64,000 nucleotides of DNA from Mesorhizobium sp. Root552 (lineage in GTDB: Bacteria; Pseudomonadota; Alphaproteobacteria; Rhizobiales; Rhizobiaceae): NCBI RefSeq assembly GCF_001427285.1, contig NZ_LMFV01000034.1:124921-188920 (forward strand). Direction: 5' to 3'. The position numbers and the translations under genes are program-made. Below the pieces are notes generated by a model. That model made no database searches. It saw nothing but the letters and a program-made list of their open reading frames with translations, and was not told the origin of the DNA. Below, piece after piece: positions 10,038 to 19,046 of this stretch. Numbering within the stretch: the stretch's first letter is position 1; each line of letters starts with the position of its first letter.

Positions 10038-10043
10038 CCGGGC
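10021..10043. terminator. Bidirectional terminator between monooxygenase and aapP
   Basis: The stem GCCCGGTCA / TGACCGGGC surrounds a short A loop. An A run on one side and T residues on the other let it serve both convergent transcripts. It overlaps the monooxygenase stop codon. Confidence 0.8.
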
Positions 10044-10065
10044 CGTTTCATCAAAACCAGAACTA

Positions 10066-10869
10066 TCAGTGGAGAATCTGCGACAGGAACAACTTCGTGC
10101 GTTCGTGCCGTGGGTGATCGAAGAATTCGGCAGGCGTGTTCTGTTCCACGATCTGGCCGGCATCCATGAAGATCACCCGGTTCGCGACTTTACGCGCAAA
10201 TCCCATTTCGTGCGTCACGCACAGCATGGTCATGCCTTCTTCGGCAAGGCCAACCATGGTTTCCAGAACTTCCTTGATCATTTCCGGATCGAGAGCCGAA
10301 GTTGGCTCATCGAACAGCATGATACGCGGGTTCATGCACAGCGACCGGGCGATTGCAACGCGCTGCTGCTGCCCACCGGAAAGCTGGCCGGGATACTTGT
10401 GCGCCTGTTCCGGGATCTTGACCCTTTCAAGAAAATGCATGGCCGTTTCCTCAGCCTGCTTTTTCGGAATTTTGCGAACCCAGATTGGAGCGAGCGTACA
10501 GTTCTCCAGAATGGTCAGGTGCGGAAACAGGTTGAAGTGCTGGAACACCATGCCGACCTCGCGGCGAACCTCGTCGATTTTCTTGAGATCGTTGGTCAGT
10601 TCCTTGCCGTCGACGATGATCTTGCCCTTCTGGTGTTCTTCCAGCCGATTGATGCACCTGATCATGGTCGACTTGCCGGAACCGGACGGACCGCAGATGA
10701 CGATACGTTCGCCCCGCATCACCTTCAGGTTGATGTCTTTCAGCACGTGGAATTCGCCGTACCATTTATGCATGCCAATGATTTCGATCGCTACGTCGGT
10801 AGCGGAAATCTGCATTTTGTTGGTGTTGACCTTGATCTCTTCCGCGCTGACTGCGTTTTCGGTGGCCAT
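10066..10869 (-). CDS. aapP: General L-amino-acid ABC transporter, ATP-binding protein
   Basis: A 267-residue cytoplasmic ATPase that powers uptake. Walker A is [10 protein letters not shown] (about 60-69), the ABC signature is [12 protein letters not shown], and Walker B is [14 protein letters not shown] with the switch His in CVTHEMGFA. It belongs to the polar amino-acid subfamily. It is the last gene of a four-gene minus-strand operon (binding protein, two permeases, ATPase), the order of the rhizobial aapJQMP system for broad-range L-amino acids. A terminator follows. Confidence 0.95.
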   Translation of the reverse strand: MATENAVSAEEIKVNTNKMQISATDVAIEIIGMHKWYGEFHVLKDINLKVMRGERIVICGPSGSGKSTMIRCINRLEEHQKGKIIVDGKELTNDLKKIDEVRREVGMVFQHFNLFPHLTILENCTLAPIWVRKIPKKQAEETAMHFLERVKIPEQAHKYPGQLSGGQQQRVAIARSLCMNPRIMLFDEPTSALDPEMIKEVLETMVGLAEEGMTMLCVTHEMGFARKVANRVIFMDAGQIVEQNTPAEFFDHPRHERTKLFLSQILH

Positions 10870-10886
10870 AAGCCGTTCCCCTTTGT

Positions 10887-12047
10887 CTAGCGTTTATGAC
10901 CGGTATCAAGCCGGCGTTCCATATATTGGGAGTAGCGAGACATACCGAAGCAGAACACCCAGAAGATGGCTGCGGCGAACACATAGCCTGTCTTGGCAGT
11001 CTGCGGTGTTGCCCAGGTTGGGTCGCCCGAGATATTTTGCTTCACCACGCCAAGCAGGTCGAACATCGAGATGATAAGGACGAGCGTCGTGTCCTTGAAC
11101 ATGCCGATGAACGTATTGACGATGCCGGGTATCACGAGCTTCAGGGCCTGGGGCATGATGATGAAACCCATCTTCTGCCAGTAGCCGAGCCCCAACGAAT
11201 CGGCACCCTCATATTGCCCCTTCGGAATGGCCTGCAAACCACCACGCACCACTTCGGCCATGTAGGCAGACGCAAACAACGCAACGCCGATAAGCGCACG
11301 CAAAAGCTTGTCGAAGGTCATGCCCGGAGGCACGAACAGAGGCAGCATGAAGCTGGCCATGAAAAGCACCGTGACCAGCGGGACGCCGCGTACGGCTTCG
11401 ATGAAGATTACCGAAAGCAGCTTGACGATCGGCATCTTCGAGCGCCGCCCCATGGCGAGTAGTATTCCAAGCGGCAAAGATACGACGATGCCCACATAGG
11501 AGATCACCAAGGTAACCATGAGGCCGCCCCAGAGGGGCGTTTCCACATAGCGCAGGCCGAAGACGCCACCGACCAGCAAGAAGAAGGCCACAAACGGAAA
11601 AACGCCAAAAAACAAAATGGCGTTCAGTCCTTTGTATGGAACCTTTGGAATAAGGAGGGGAGCCAAAAGAGCTATGAATAGAATACCAGTCAGGACAACC
11701 CGCCAGCGCTCTTCAAGCGGATACCGGCCAAACATGAACTGGCCAAATCGTCCACTGACGAACGGCCAGCAGGCTCCGCTCCATCCCGCAGGAAGTTGAC
11801 CGCCCTGCTCTGTAGTTAAGCAAGCCGTTCTGTCAGCACCAGTCCAGACTGCATCCAGGAAAAGCCAGTTCAGGATATGCGGGACCGACCAGGCAAGGGC
11901 AAGAATCGCCAGCAACGACAGAGCAGCATCGAACGGTGTCGAGAACAGGTTTTTGCGAACCCACGCCCCAAACCCAACCTGAGAGCGCGGCGCGGCCTGA
12001 GCCAATGCCATTTCGGTGCGCACCCATGACATGTCATGTTCTTGCAT
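10887..12047 (-). CDS. aapM: General L-amino-acid ABC transporter permease AapM
   Basis: A 386-residue inner-membrane permease with a long N-terminal extension and about eight predicted helices. The C-terminal half carries the His/Glu/Gln permease domain with the [13 protein letters not shown] segment and the EAA-type loop near [24 protein letters not shown], which docks AapP. It is longer than usual polar amino-acid permeases, as known for AapM. The start at 12047 has GAGAGGTGACCC upstream and lies 4 bp after the aapQ stop. A start 15 nt later is also possible. Confidence 0.93.
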   Translation of the reverse strand: MQEHDMSWVRTEMALAQAAPRSQVGFGAWVRKNLFSTPFDAALSLLAILALAWSVPHILNWLFLDAVWTGADRTACLTTEQGGQLPAGWSGACWPFVSGRFGQFMFGRYPLEERWRVVLTGILFIALLAPLLIPKVPYKGLNAILFFGVFPFVAFFLLVGGVFGLRYVETPLWGGLMVTLVISYVGIVVSLPLGILLAMGRRSKMPIVKLLSVIFIEAVRGVPLVTVLFMASFMLPLFVPPGMTFDKLLRALIGVALFASAYMAEVVRGGLQAIPKGQYEGADSLGLGYWQKMGFIIMPQALKLVIPGIVNTFIGMFKDTTLVLIISMFDLLGVVKQNISGDPTWATPQTAKTGYVFAAAIFWVFCFGMSRYSQYMERRLDTGHKR

Positions 12048-12050
12048 GGG

Positions 12051-13235
12051 TCACCTCTCCTTCAACGCCATTTTGGTGTTGAACCAGTTCATGAGAATTG
12101 AGGTGATGATGCTGATGCTAAGGTAGACCACCATGAAGATGACGACCACCTCGATCGCTTGTCCCGTTTGATTGAGGATCGTGCCGCCGATCGCATAGAG
12201 ATCGGGGTAGCCTATTGCGACGGCAAGCGAGGAATTCTTGGTCAGGTTGAGGTATTGACTGGTCAGCGGCGGAATGATGATACGCATGGCCTGCGGTATG
12301 ACCACCAACCTAAGTCCGAGATTCGAGCGCAGGCCTAGGGCCGAATAAGCTTCCGTCTGACCGCGCGGAACCCCCATGATGCCGGCACGCACGATTTCAG
12401 CGATAAATGCGGCAGTATAGAATGACAGCGCCAGGTAGAGTGACAGGAACTCCGGCTTGACGTTCATCCCGCCTGTTAGATTAAACGTGCCCTTTTGCGG
12501 AAAATCGATTGATACCGGCAAGCCGCTTATCAAGAAACCCAGCAACGGCAGACCAACTATAAGGGCGATGCTGGTAAGAAGCACCGGAAACTGTTTGCCG
12601 GTCGCCATCTGACGCATCCTGGCACGTCGTGCGACGTACCAGCTTAGTGCGACCGCAGTGACCAATCCGGCAAGGATAAGCCACGCTCCTTGCTCCCATA
12701 CGAAACGCGGGAAGTAAAAACCACGGTTGTTGAGATAAGACCCCAGGGGCAGCGAAACGCTGTCGCGCACGCTGGGCAGAAGCGCCAAAACGCCCTGATA
12801 CCAGAACAAGATTACCAGCAGCGGCGGAATATTCCGAAAAAGCTCGACATAGGCCGTCGCCAGCTTGCGGATCAACCAATTGTTCGACAGTCGTCCGACG
12901 CCGACGAGGAAGCCAAGGATCGTTGCTGTTACAATACCGGCCGCAGCGACGGCAGCGGTATTCAGCACACCAACGATAAGCGCGCGGCCGTAAGAAGAAT
13001 CCGAGCTATACTCGATCAAACGATCAGAGATATCAAAACCGGCTCTCCCTCGCAGGAATGCAAAGCCGGTCGTAATATTGGAGCGGCGCAGATTTTCGAT
13101 CGTATTGTCTACGACCCACCAAATACCCGCCACCAGCAGCGCGACCAGGACTATCTGGAAGACTATGCCACGAACCCTAGGGTCATAGATCAAAGACGCC
13201 CTTGCGGGCGCTTCGTGAATTGCCTCTTGTGCCAC
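12051..13235 (-). CDS. aapQ: General L-amino-acid ABC transporter permease AapQ
   Basis: A 394-residue inner-membrane permease that pairs with AapM. Helices begin at about residue 22 (IVFQIVLVALLVAGIWWVV). A periplasmic insertion lies between the first helices, and the conserved permease region includes VELFRNIPPLLVILFWYQG and a docking loop around YSALGLRSNLGLRLVVIPQAMR. Length and architecture match AapQ. It is separated from aapJ by about 100 bp containing a strong hairpin, and aapM follows with a 3-bp gap. Confidence 0.93.
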   Translation of the reverse strand: MAQEAIHEAPARASLIYDPRVRGIVFQIVLVALLVAGIWWVVDNTIENLRRSNITTGFAFLRGRAGFDISDRLIEYSSDSSYGRALIVGVLNTAAVAAAGIVTATILGFLVGVGRLSNNWLIRKLATAYVELFRNIPPLLVILFWYQGVLALLPSVRDSVSLPLGSYLNNRGFYFPRFVWEQGAWLILAGLVTAVALSWYVARRARMRQMATGKQFPVLLTSIALIVGLPLLGFLISGLPVSIDFPQKGTFNLTGGMNVKPEFLSLYLALSFYTAAFIAEIVRAGIMGVPRGQTEAYSALGLRSNLGLRLVVIPQAMRIIIPPLTSQYLNLTKNSSLAVAIGYPDLYAIGGTILNQTGQAIEVVVIFMVVYLSISIITSILMNWFNTKMALKER

Positions 13236-13299
13236 ATGGCTCCCCTTACCGCGACTTCAACCCGACAGCCTGTTTTTGTTATGGCTTGAGGGGCAATCA

Positions 13300-13325
13300 G
13301 GGCCGGAGAACGAATTCTCCGGCCC
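13300..13325 (-). promoter_or_regulatory. Intercistronic hairpin between aapJ and aapQ
   Basis: A perfect 11-bp stem (GGGCCGGAGAA / TTCTCCGGCCC) with a 4-nt loop starts 10 nt after the aapJ stop in the transcribed direction. No T run follows. It may act as partial terminator or 3' stabiliser, raising binding-protein mRNA over permease mRNA as in other binding-protein operons. This role is inferred. Confidence 0.65.
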
Positions 13326-13334
13326 AGCTTGAGA

Positions 13335-14363
13335 TCAGCGAATTGGCATGCCGTACTGCAGGCCGCCCTTGGTCCACAGGGCATTGATGCCGCGGGAAAT
13401 CTTGAGCGGGCTTCCCGTGCCAACGTTACGCTCGAAGATTTCACCGTAGTTGCCGGTGGCCTTGACGATGTTGACGACCCAGTCATTGCTCAGGCCGAGG
13501 TCGGTGCCGATCTTGGTTTCGGCTTCGGTGCCCAGCAGGCGCTTGATATCGGGATTGTCGCTATTCTTCATTTCATCGACGTTGGCCTGCGTCACGCCGG
13601 CCTCTTCCGTGTTCAAAAGCGCATAGTAGGTCCACTTGACGATATCGAACCACTTGTCGTCGCCCTGACGAACCGAAGGACCAAGCGGCTCTTTCGAGAT
13701 GATCTCGGGAAGCACCACATGGTCGTCGGGCGCCGACATCTGCAGACGAACGGCATAGAGACCTGACTGGTCGGTCGTGTATGCGTCGCAACGACCGGCG
13801 TCATAGGCCGCGTTGGCTTCCTCGAATTTCTCGAAGACTACCGGATTGTACTCCATCTTGTTGGCCTTGAAGTAGTCGGCAAGATTGAGTTCCGTCGTCG
13901 TGCCGGCCTGGACGCAGACCGCGGCGCCCGAAAGCTGGAGTGCTGAATTCACGCCAGGCAGCTTCTTGGCGTTGATCATGAAGCCCTGGCCGTCATAGTA
14001 GGTCACGCCGGCAAAGTTGAGACCGAGTGCCGTATCGCGATTGACCGTCCAGGTGGTGTTGCGGGACAGGACGTCGACCTCGCCCGACTGAAGTGCGGTG
14101 AAGCGATCCTTCGCGCTCAGGCCGGTGAATTTCACCTTGGTGCCGTCACCAAACACTGCTGCGGCAACAGCGCGGCAGAAGTCGACGTCAAGGCCGGTCC
14201 ACTCGCCCTTGTCGTTCGGCGCAGAAAAACCTGCGAGACCGGTATTGACGCCGCACTGCAGAAAACCCTTCGCCTTGACGTCTTCCAGCGTGCCGGCGGA
14301 GGCCGCTGTGGCCACCATGCCGAAGGCCGCCGCGCTCAAGATACCCAATGCCAGTTGCTTCAT
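13335..14363 (-). CDS. aapJ: General L-amino-acid ABC transporter, periplasmic binding protein
   Basis: A 342-residue periplasmic solute-binding protein of family 3, first gene of the aap operon. The signal peptide MKQLALGILSAAAFGMVATAASA is cleaved before GTLEDVKAKG. The mature protein has the family 3 hallmark GLDVDFCRAVAAAVFGD at about residue 60, and TWTVNRDTALGLNFA follows. I moved the start to 14363; the longer open frame adds 40 non-homologous residues upstream of the signal peptide. AAAGGG precedes the chosen ATG at suitable distance. Confidence 0.93.
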   Translation of the reverse strand: MKQLALGILSAAAFGMVATAASAGTLEDVKAKGFLQCGVNTGLAGFSAPNDKGEWTGLDVDFCRAVAAAVFGDGTKVKFTGLSAKDRFTALQSGEVDVLSRNTTWTVNRDTALGLNFAGVTYYDGQGFMINAKKLPGVNSALQLSGAAVCVQAGTTTELNLADYFKANKMEYNPVVFEKFEEANAAYDAGRCDAYTTDQSGLYAVRLQMSAPDDHVVLPEIISKEPLGPSVRQGDDKWFDIVKWTYYALLNTEEAGVTQANVDEMKNSDNPDIKRLLGTEAETKIGTDLGLSNDWVVNIVKATGNYGEIFERNVGTGSPLKISRGINALWTKGGLQYGMPIR

Positions 14364-14807
14364 AACCCAAAACCCTTTTCTGTTCTTCGGGACATAACCC
14401 GACTTTTTCTTGCGAACGCGGCTCACTGTTCCGGCCCACTCCCGGAACACGGCATCGAGATCGACGCGTAACCTTTCTCCCATTCACGAACTGCATCGAA
14501 GGCGATTATTTCTGTGAGGTCAAGAAAAATGACAGAAAGGTGGCGAGTTTCGAAGAGCATTGTGGCAAACCATTGAAATACAAGGATATCCGGGAAGGGA
14601 ATAAAGTTTTCCTTGACTGCAAGATGCCCCCGGTCGATTGGCAAATTGGGGTCGCCGGCCGCCTTCCGCAGCGGAATACAATTGGAACGCTCAGTGTCGT
14701 CACGCGGATTTGGCCCACTAAATCCAGGCACCTGTCAGACGGGTGGCGGTTGCACCACCGATGTCGCGCCTTTATGCGTTGAGCTTTCCCGTCAGGTGAT
14801 TGAGATA
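14364..14807. other. Divergent intergenic region between aapJ and metC
   Basis: A 444-bp region with no convincing gene. It must contain the promoters of aapJ (minus) and metC (plus). Near metC there are two small hairpins, GGATTT/AAATCC (about 14707-14727) and GGTGG/CCACC (about 14743-14760). I looked for a SAM-II or SAM/SAH riboswitch ahead of metC and could not match the core motifs. An 80-residue open frame at 14540 has no supporting features. Confidence 0.5.
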
Positions 14808-15977
14808 ATGGCGAAAAACGACAAGACGTTGGGTATCAATACGCGGCTCGCGCATTCTGGCAACGACCCGCGCGACTATCACGGCTTCGTGAATCCGCCC
14901 GTCGTGCACGCTTCAACTGTTCTCTTCCCTAACGCCGCTACCCTCGCCGGCAGAGCGCAAAAATATACCTATGGCACTCGCGGAACACCGACCACAGACG
15001 CGCTCGCATCGGCCATCGACGATCTTGAAGGCTCGGCAGGTACCATTCTGGTGCCTTCGGGCCTCGCGGCGGTCACCGTGCCGTTGCTCGCTTTCGCCGA
15101 AACAGGCCGGCATATTCTGATCGTCGATTCGGTCTACCATCCAACGCGCCACTTCGCGGATACCATGCTCAAACGGCTTGGAATGGAGGTCGACTACTAC
15201 GATCCTCGGATCGGCGCCAGGATCACAGCGCTCATCAAGCCGAATACCAGCATCGTATTCACTGAATCGCCTGCATCGAACACCTTCGAAATTCAGGACA
15301 TTTCCGCGATCGCGAACGCCGCGCATTCTGCTGGCGCCCTTGTCATGATGGACAACACATGGGCAACGCCGCTCTATTTCAAGCCGCTGGATCACGGTGT
15401 CGATATCTCCATCCATGCAGCGACCAAGTACCCCGGAGGCCACTCCGACGTGCTGCTCGGAACGGTTTCGGCCAATGAGGCCCATTGGCAACGCCTGCAC
15501 GACGCGTTCATCACGCTTGGCTGCTGCGCCGGGCCAGACGACGTTTATCAGGTGCTGCGCGGCTTGCGCACAATGGGCGTGCGGCTGGAGCATCATCAGC
15601 GCAGTGCGCTTGCCATCGCCCAGTGGTTGGAGAGACAAAGCGGCGTTGCGCGTGTTCTCCATCCGGCGCTGCCAAGCCATCCTGACCATGCCTTGTGGAA
15701 GCGAGATTTTGGTGGCTCCAGCGGCATCTTTTCCGTGGTGCTTGCCGGTGGTGGCCAAAGCCATGCGCATGCATTTCTCGATGCTCTCGAGATTTTCGGG
15801 CTTGGCTACTCCTGGGGCGGCTATGAAAGCCTTGCCGTGCCTGTTTTCCTGGGCGACCGTGTCGTAGCCAAGGGACCTTACGAGGGGCCAGTGATCCGTT
15901 TGCAGATCGGCCTCGAAGATATCGAGGACCTGAAGGCAGACATCCTGCGAGGTCTCAAGGCCGCAGCCGCTATCTGA
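14808..15977 (+). CDS. metC: Cystathionine beta-lyase
   Basis: A 389-residue PLP-dependent enzyme of the Cys/Met metabolism family. It probably cleaves cystathionine to homocysteine, pyruvate and ammonia in methionine synthesis. Visible features are YTYGTRGTPTTDALASAI near residue 45, GLAAVTVPLLAF, the DNTWATPLYFKPLDHGVDISIHAATKY region with the PLP lysine before PGGHSDVLLG (about residue 205), and the terminal GLED element. The start at 14808 begins MAKNDKTLGINTRLAHSG, as in family members. Related gamma-lyases cannot be excluded from sequence alone. Confidence 0.9.
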   Translation: MAKNDKTLGINTRLAHSGNDPRDYHGFVNPPVVHASTVLFPNAATLAGRAQKYTYGTRGTPTTDALASAIDDLEGSAGTILVPSGLAAVTVPLLAFAETGRHILIVDSVYHPTRHFADTMLKRLGMEVDYYDPRIGARITALIKPNTSIVFTESPASNTFEIQDISAIANAAHSAGALVMMDNTWATPLYFKPLDHGVDISIHAATKYPGGHSDVLLGTVSANEAHWQRLHDAFITLGCCAGPDDVYQVLRGLRTMGVRLEHHQRSALAIAQWLERQSGVARVLHPALPSHPDHALWKRDFGGSSGIFSVVLAGGGQSHAHAFLDALEIFGLGYSWGGYESLAVPVFLGDRVVAKGPYEGPVIRLQIGLEDIEDLKADILRGLKAAAAI

Positions 15978-16096
15978 CCATTACCCGTGCGTCGGGGAGT
16001 TGCGGCCCCCAAGTTTGCTCCAGCGCAAAGAACAACCCTTCAAGGAGGGTATCAGGAAATCCGAGATACGGATTCCCCGTGCTGGAGGAGAAGGAC

Positions 16097-16246
16097 ATGG
16101 CTACCCCCGAGGGCAAAAGGCTGGCGGTAACAACCACTTCAGAAGCCGCCAGTGGGGCCGAATCCGGGAACACGCTTCTGCCGATGCTGATAGGCGGCCT
16201 TGTTCTGATCGTCATCGGAGCGATCGTTCTGATGGTCTTCGTCTGA
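16097..16246 (+). CDS. Small single-pass membrane protein, 49 residues
   Basis: A short ORF, MATPEGKRLAVTTTSEAASG..., with a hydrophilic N-terminal half of about 27 residues and one hydrophobic helix (LLPMLIGGLVLIVIGAIVLM) ending VFV and TGA. The start is preceded by GGAGGAGAAGG, a near-ideal ribosome site. Codon use fits the neighbours. It lies 119 bp after metC and upstream of the antisense tRNA-Pro. I know no function. The strong RBS and clean transmembrane segment support a real gene, which length filters would miss. Confidence 0.7.
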   Translation: MATPEGKRLAVTTTSEAASGAESGNTLLPMLIGGLVLIVIGAIVLMVFV

Positions 16247-16331
16247 TATCGAAACAGCCTTGGCCCTGGCTTGAACGGGCAGCCATATAGTCAGCGTCGC
16301 CCGCAAATATCTATTTTGGGAAGATCGATGG

Positions 16332-16405
16332 TCGGAGTGGCAGGATTCGAACCTGCGACCCCCTGATCCCAAATCAGGTGCGCTACCAGGCTGCGCTACA
16401 CTCCG
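16332..16405 (-). tRNA. tRNA-Pro(TGG)
   Basis: Read on the minus strand, the acceptor arms CGGAGTG / CACTCCG, the anticodon stem-loop with TTTGGGA (anticodon TGG) and the T-arm GCAGG-TTCGAAT-CCTGC are all present. It is 74 nt long with discriminator A. CCA is not encoded. Confidence 0.97.
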
Positions 16406-16534
16406 AGGCCGTGTGTTGCCTATTGATTTAGATGTGGCATGGCAAGTGCAAAAGCGTGTCCTCTTGCCGGAACCCACATTGCACAGTAAGCAAATCGCGA
16501 GAACGGCAAGCGCCGAAGCAGCAACGAGGTTTTT

Positions 16535-16840
16535 ATGTCCGCGCGCATTTTCAGCCCAGCAAAGACCGCGATGCAATCTGGCAAGGGTAAAACCGGCTAT
16601 TGGCTGCTTGAGTTCGATCCCGAGCAGCCTCCCAAGATCGACCCCCTGATGGGCTATACGACTTCCGGTGACATGAAGAGCCAGATCAGGCTGTCATTTG
16701 AAACGCGCGAAGAAGCCGTTGCCTACGCGGAAAGCCAAGGCCTTGCGTATCGGGTTGAAGAACCGAAGGAATCGAGGCGTCGGCAGATTTCCTATTCCGA
16801 CAATTTCCGCTATGACCGCCGCACGCCTTGGACCCATTGA
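16535..16840 (+). CDS. NADH dehydrogenase NDUFS4-like accessory subunit
   Basis: A 101-residue protein of the ETC complex I subunit conserved-region family, homologous to mitochondrial NDUFS4. Hallmarks are ARIFSPAKTAMQSGKGKTGYW, then LEFDPEQPPKIDPLMGYTTSGDM and LSFETREEAVAYAE. It is a peripheral-arm accessory subunit of complex I in alphaproteobacteria. Length and motifs match the bacterial form, which lacks a targeting peptide. It lies between two tRNA genes and is apparently monocistronic. Confidence 0.92.
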   Translation: MSARIFSPAKTAMQSGKGKTGYWLLEFDPEQPPKIDPLMGYTTSGDMKSQIRLSFETREEAVAYAESQGLAYRVEEPKESRRRQISYSDNFRYDRRTPWTH

Positions 16841-16885
16841 GGTGTCCTTGGCAAACGCTGGCCGCCCCTAGGGCAGCTGGTTAGC

Positions 16886-16962
16886 GGTCCCGTAGCTCAG
16901 CTGGATAGAGCACCGGCCTTCTAAGCCGATGGTCGCAGGTTCGAATCCTGCCGGGATCGCCA
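16886..16962 (+). tRNA. tRNA-Arg(TCT)
   Basis: 77 nt including an encoded CCA. The acceptor GGTCCCG pairs with CGGGATC (one G-T pair), the anticodon loop CTTCTAA gives TCT, and the T-arm is GCAGG-TTCGAAT-CCTGC. The following 250 bp hold no gene I can support. Confidence 0.97.
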
Positions 16963-17220
16963 ATAAATCAAAGAGTTATAGTAATATCTTGATGAAAGCT
17001 GGACTCCGGCTCCGAGTCGAGCGTTCAACGAAACATGGCCGATTCTGAGCAAGGCAATCATTATTGTGGAGAAAATCTTTTTCCTGTCATGGCCTAATGC
17101 CCCCAGCATCCAACTTCGATAGATTTTAGTCGCCGTCTCGGCTCCCGGGTCGAACGGCTGAAGGCTTGGCCGTCCCCGGCTCCCCAAGCTCGTTGGTCAA
17201 TTCTTCAGATTCTCATCTAT

Positions 17221-17245
17221 GCCCCGCTCCCGCGGGGCTTTTTTT
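17221..17245 (+). terminator. Rho-independent terminator
   Basis: The stem GCCCCG / CGGGGC is followed by seven T residues. It lies 258 bp after tRNA-Arg and before the dienelactone-hydrolase gene, so it probably ends the tRNA-Arg transcript. Confidence 0.85.
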
Positions 17246-17397
17246 GCGGATCGAGGCCGTTGCATCCAAAGTCTGGCCATCCGGAAAATCCGTGCGCCTG
17301 TTCTTCGTCAAGAACCAGCTTTCGAAATCGTGAACATCATATGCGCTCGCTCTGGCATATCCTGTTCCCTCGGAAACTACAGGACACGGAGGAAGCG

Positions 17398-18285
17398 ATG
17401 TCGCGACTGACTGCAAAGGATTTTCCGCAGGAATTGCTGGAGCTCTATGATTATTACGCTCACGGCAGGATCACGAAGCGCGAATTCCTCGATCGTGCAG
17501 GGAAATTTGCTGTAGGAGGCGTCACAGCGGCAGCCATTCTTAGCACCTTGAGCCCTGATTACGCATTGGCGCAACAAGTCGAATTCACCGACCCTGACAT
17601 CGTTGCGGAGTACATCACCTTCGGTTCGCCCAAAGGGAATGGAAAGATTCGCGCCTATTTGGTGAAACCTGCAACAGTAACCGGCCCTGTACCGGGCGTC
17701 GTCGTTGTGCATGAAAATCGAGGGCTTAATCCGTACATCGAAGACGTCGCACGCCGCGTTGCAAAGGCTGGTTTTGTTGCCCTTGCTCCTGATGGCCTGA
17801 GTTCAGTGGGTGGTTATCCAGGGAACGATGACAAAGGCCGTGAGTTGCAGCAGCAGGTCGACCCCGAAAAGCTCATGAATGACTTTTTCGCGGCTGTCGA
17901 ATTTCTCATGAAGAGCGAGTCAACCACCGGCAAAGTCGGCATAACCGGCTTCTGTTACGGCGGAGGTGTCGCTAATGCCGCAGCCGTGGCTTATCCCGAA
18001 TTGGGCGCGGCTGTCCCTTTTTACGGCCGCCAACCGAGATCCGAAGATGTGCCGCGTATAACCGCACCGCTTCTGATCCACTACGCAGAACTCGATACGC
18101 GCATCAATGAGGGGTGGCCGGCTTACGAAACGGCGCTCAAGGCGGCCGGCAAGGAATATGAAGCCTACGTCTACCCCGGCGTGAACCACGGATTCCACAA
18201 CGATTCAACGCCCCGCTACGACGAGGCCGCTGCCAAGCTTGCATGGGACCGAACCGTCGAGTGGTTCAAGCGTCATCTCGCCTGA
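17398..18285 (+). CDS. Dienelactone hydrolase family protein, probably Tat-exported
   Basis: A 295-residue alpha/beta hydrolase of the dienelactone hydrolase family. The nucleophile elbow is GFCYGGG with Cys (about residue 185), followed by an Asp region (LDTRINE) and the His in GVNHGFHND, completing the triad. An N-terminal region [16 protein letters not shown] plus a hydrophobic stretch ending ALAQQ resembles a Tat signal with KR instead of RR, preceded by about 28 residues. The start at 17398 follows GGAGGAAGCG. An in-frame ATG at 17341 has no comparable site. The true substrate is unknown. Confidence 0.85.
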   Translation: MSRLTAKDFPQELLELYDYYAHGRITKREFLDRAGKFAVGGVTAAAILSTLSPDYALAQQVEFTDPDIVAEYITFGSPKGNGKIRAYLVKPATVTGPVPGVVVVHENRGLNPYIEDVARRVAKAGFVALAPDGLSSVGGYPGNDDKGRELQQQVDPEKLMNDFFAAVEFLMKSESTTGKVGITGFCYGGGVANAAAVAYPELGAAVPFYGRQPRSEDVPRITAPLLIHYAELDTRINEGWPAYETALKAAGKEYEAYVYPGVNHGFHNDSTPRYDEAAAKLAWDRTVEWFKRHLA

Positions 18286-18338
18286 TATCGGCCTGGGCAG
18301 ATGTTACTGGCCGAAAGTGATGACAAAGCGAAAAATCG

Positions 18339-19040
18339 CTAAAGGTCGAACTCACGCTGGCCTTCATCCATCGCGCTGATGGCTTCGGCTGCAAGGGCGC
18401 GAGTGATGCGGCTTTGCTGTTCCAGCGCCACACGATCAAGCCTGTCCACAACACGCATCGCAGTTGCAAGCGAACGCTCTATGCGGCGGACCAGATACTG
18501 CACGACATGCGGTTCCACCTCGACCTGGCGATCAGCAAAGAGCTTGGTGATCACGCCCGTCAAGAGTGGATCGTCCGGTTCGTGAATTTCAACCGTCGCT
18601 GCTGCCTTCAGCCGCGAAACGAGATCGGGCAAAGTTACGTTCCAGGCTGAGGGAAAGCGGCGTGCGGTCAACAGGAGATGGGAACCTGCAGTACGCACCT
18701 CATTGATGAGGTGAAACAGGCCATTTTCATCCATTGAGACACTGTCGGCGTTGTCGATCACGGCTGGTCGATCGCCAAGCTTCGAGATCGAGTCGCCAAT
18801 CCGAGCAGGATCGATAGGTACGGCATTTGCCACACCTCGCCAGATTTCCGCCAAATGTGTTTTGCCGGAACCAGCAGGCCCGGCGAGGACTACTACGGCT
18901 GACGGCCAGTCCGGCCAGCAATCCACCAAGGAAACCGCTTGCTCGTTCGACGATGAGACGACGAGGTCGTCACGCGAATAGCCGGTTCCATGGCCGAGAT
19001 CGAGCGGCAACTGACGGGGCTTCTCCAGAGGGGTAGCCAT
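18339..19040 (-). CDS. hdaA: DnaA regulatory inactivator HdaA
   Basis: A 233-residue DnaA-paralogous AAA+ protein that, with the DNA sliding clamp, promotes hydrolysis of DnaA-bound ATP and prevents over-initiation. The N-terminal PRQLPLDLGHG is a clamp-binding motif. Walker A is GPAGSGKTHL, and VIDNAD follows as a Walker B-type strand. It lacks the DnaA DNA-binding domain. It is the last gene of a minus-strand set after the CDP-alcohol phosphatidyltransferase and AI-2E-type genes, 6 bp behind the latter, a common rhizobial arrangement next to purM-purN. Confidence 0.9.
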   Translation of the reverse strand: MATPLEKPRQLPLDLGHGTGYSRDDLVVSSSNEQAVSLVDCWPDWPSAVVVLAGPAGSGKTHLAEIWRGVANAVPIDPARIGDSISKLGDRPAVIDNADSVSMDENGLFHLINEVRTAGSHLLLTARRFPSAWNVTLPDLVSRLKAAATVEIHEPDDPLLTGVITKLFADRQVEVEPHVVQYLVRRIERSLATAMRVVDRLDRVALEQQSRITRALAAEAISAMDEGQREFDL

Positions 19041-19046
19041 GCCGCC

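Noticed and set aside
14540..14782. 80-codon open frame between aapJ and metC
   Set aside because: No motif, unusual composition and no ribosome site.
14700..14807. SAM-responsive riboswitch ahead of metC
   Set aside because: Two small hairpins are present, but I could not match the SAM-II or SAM/SAH core motifs.
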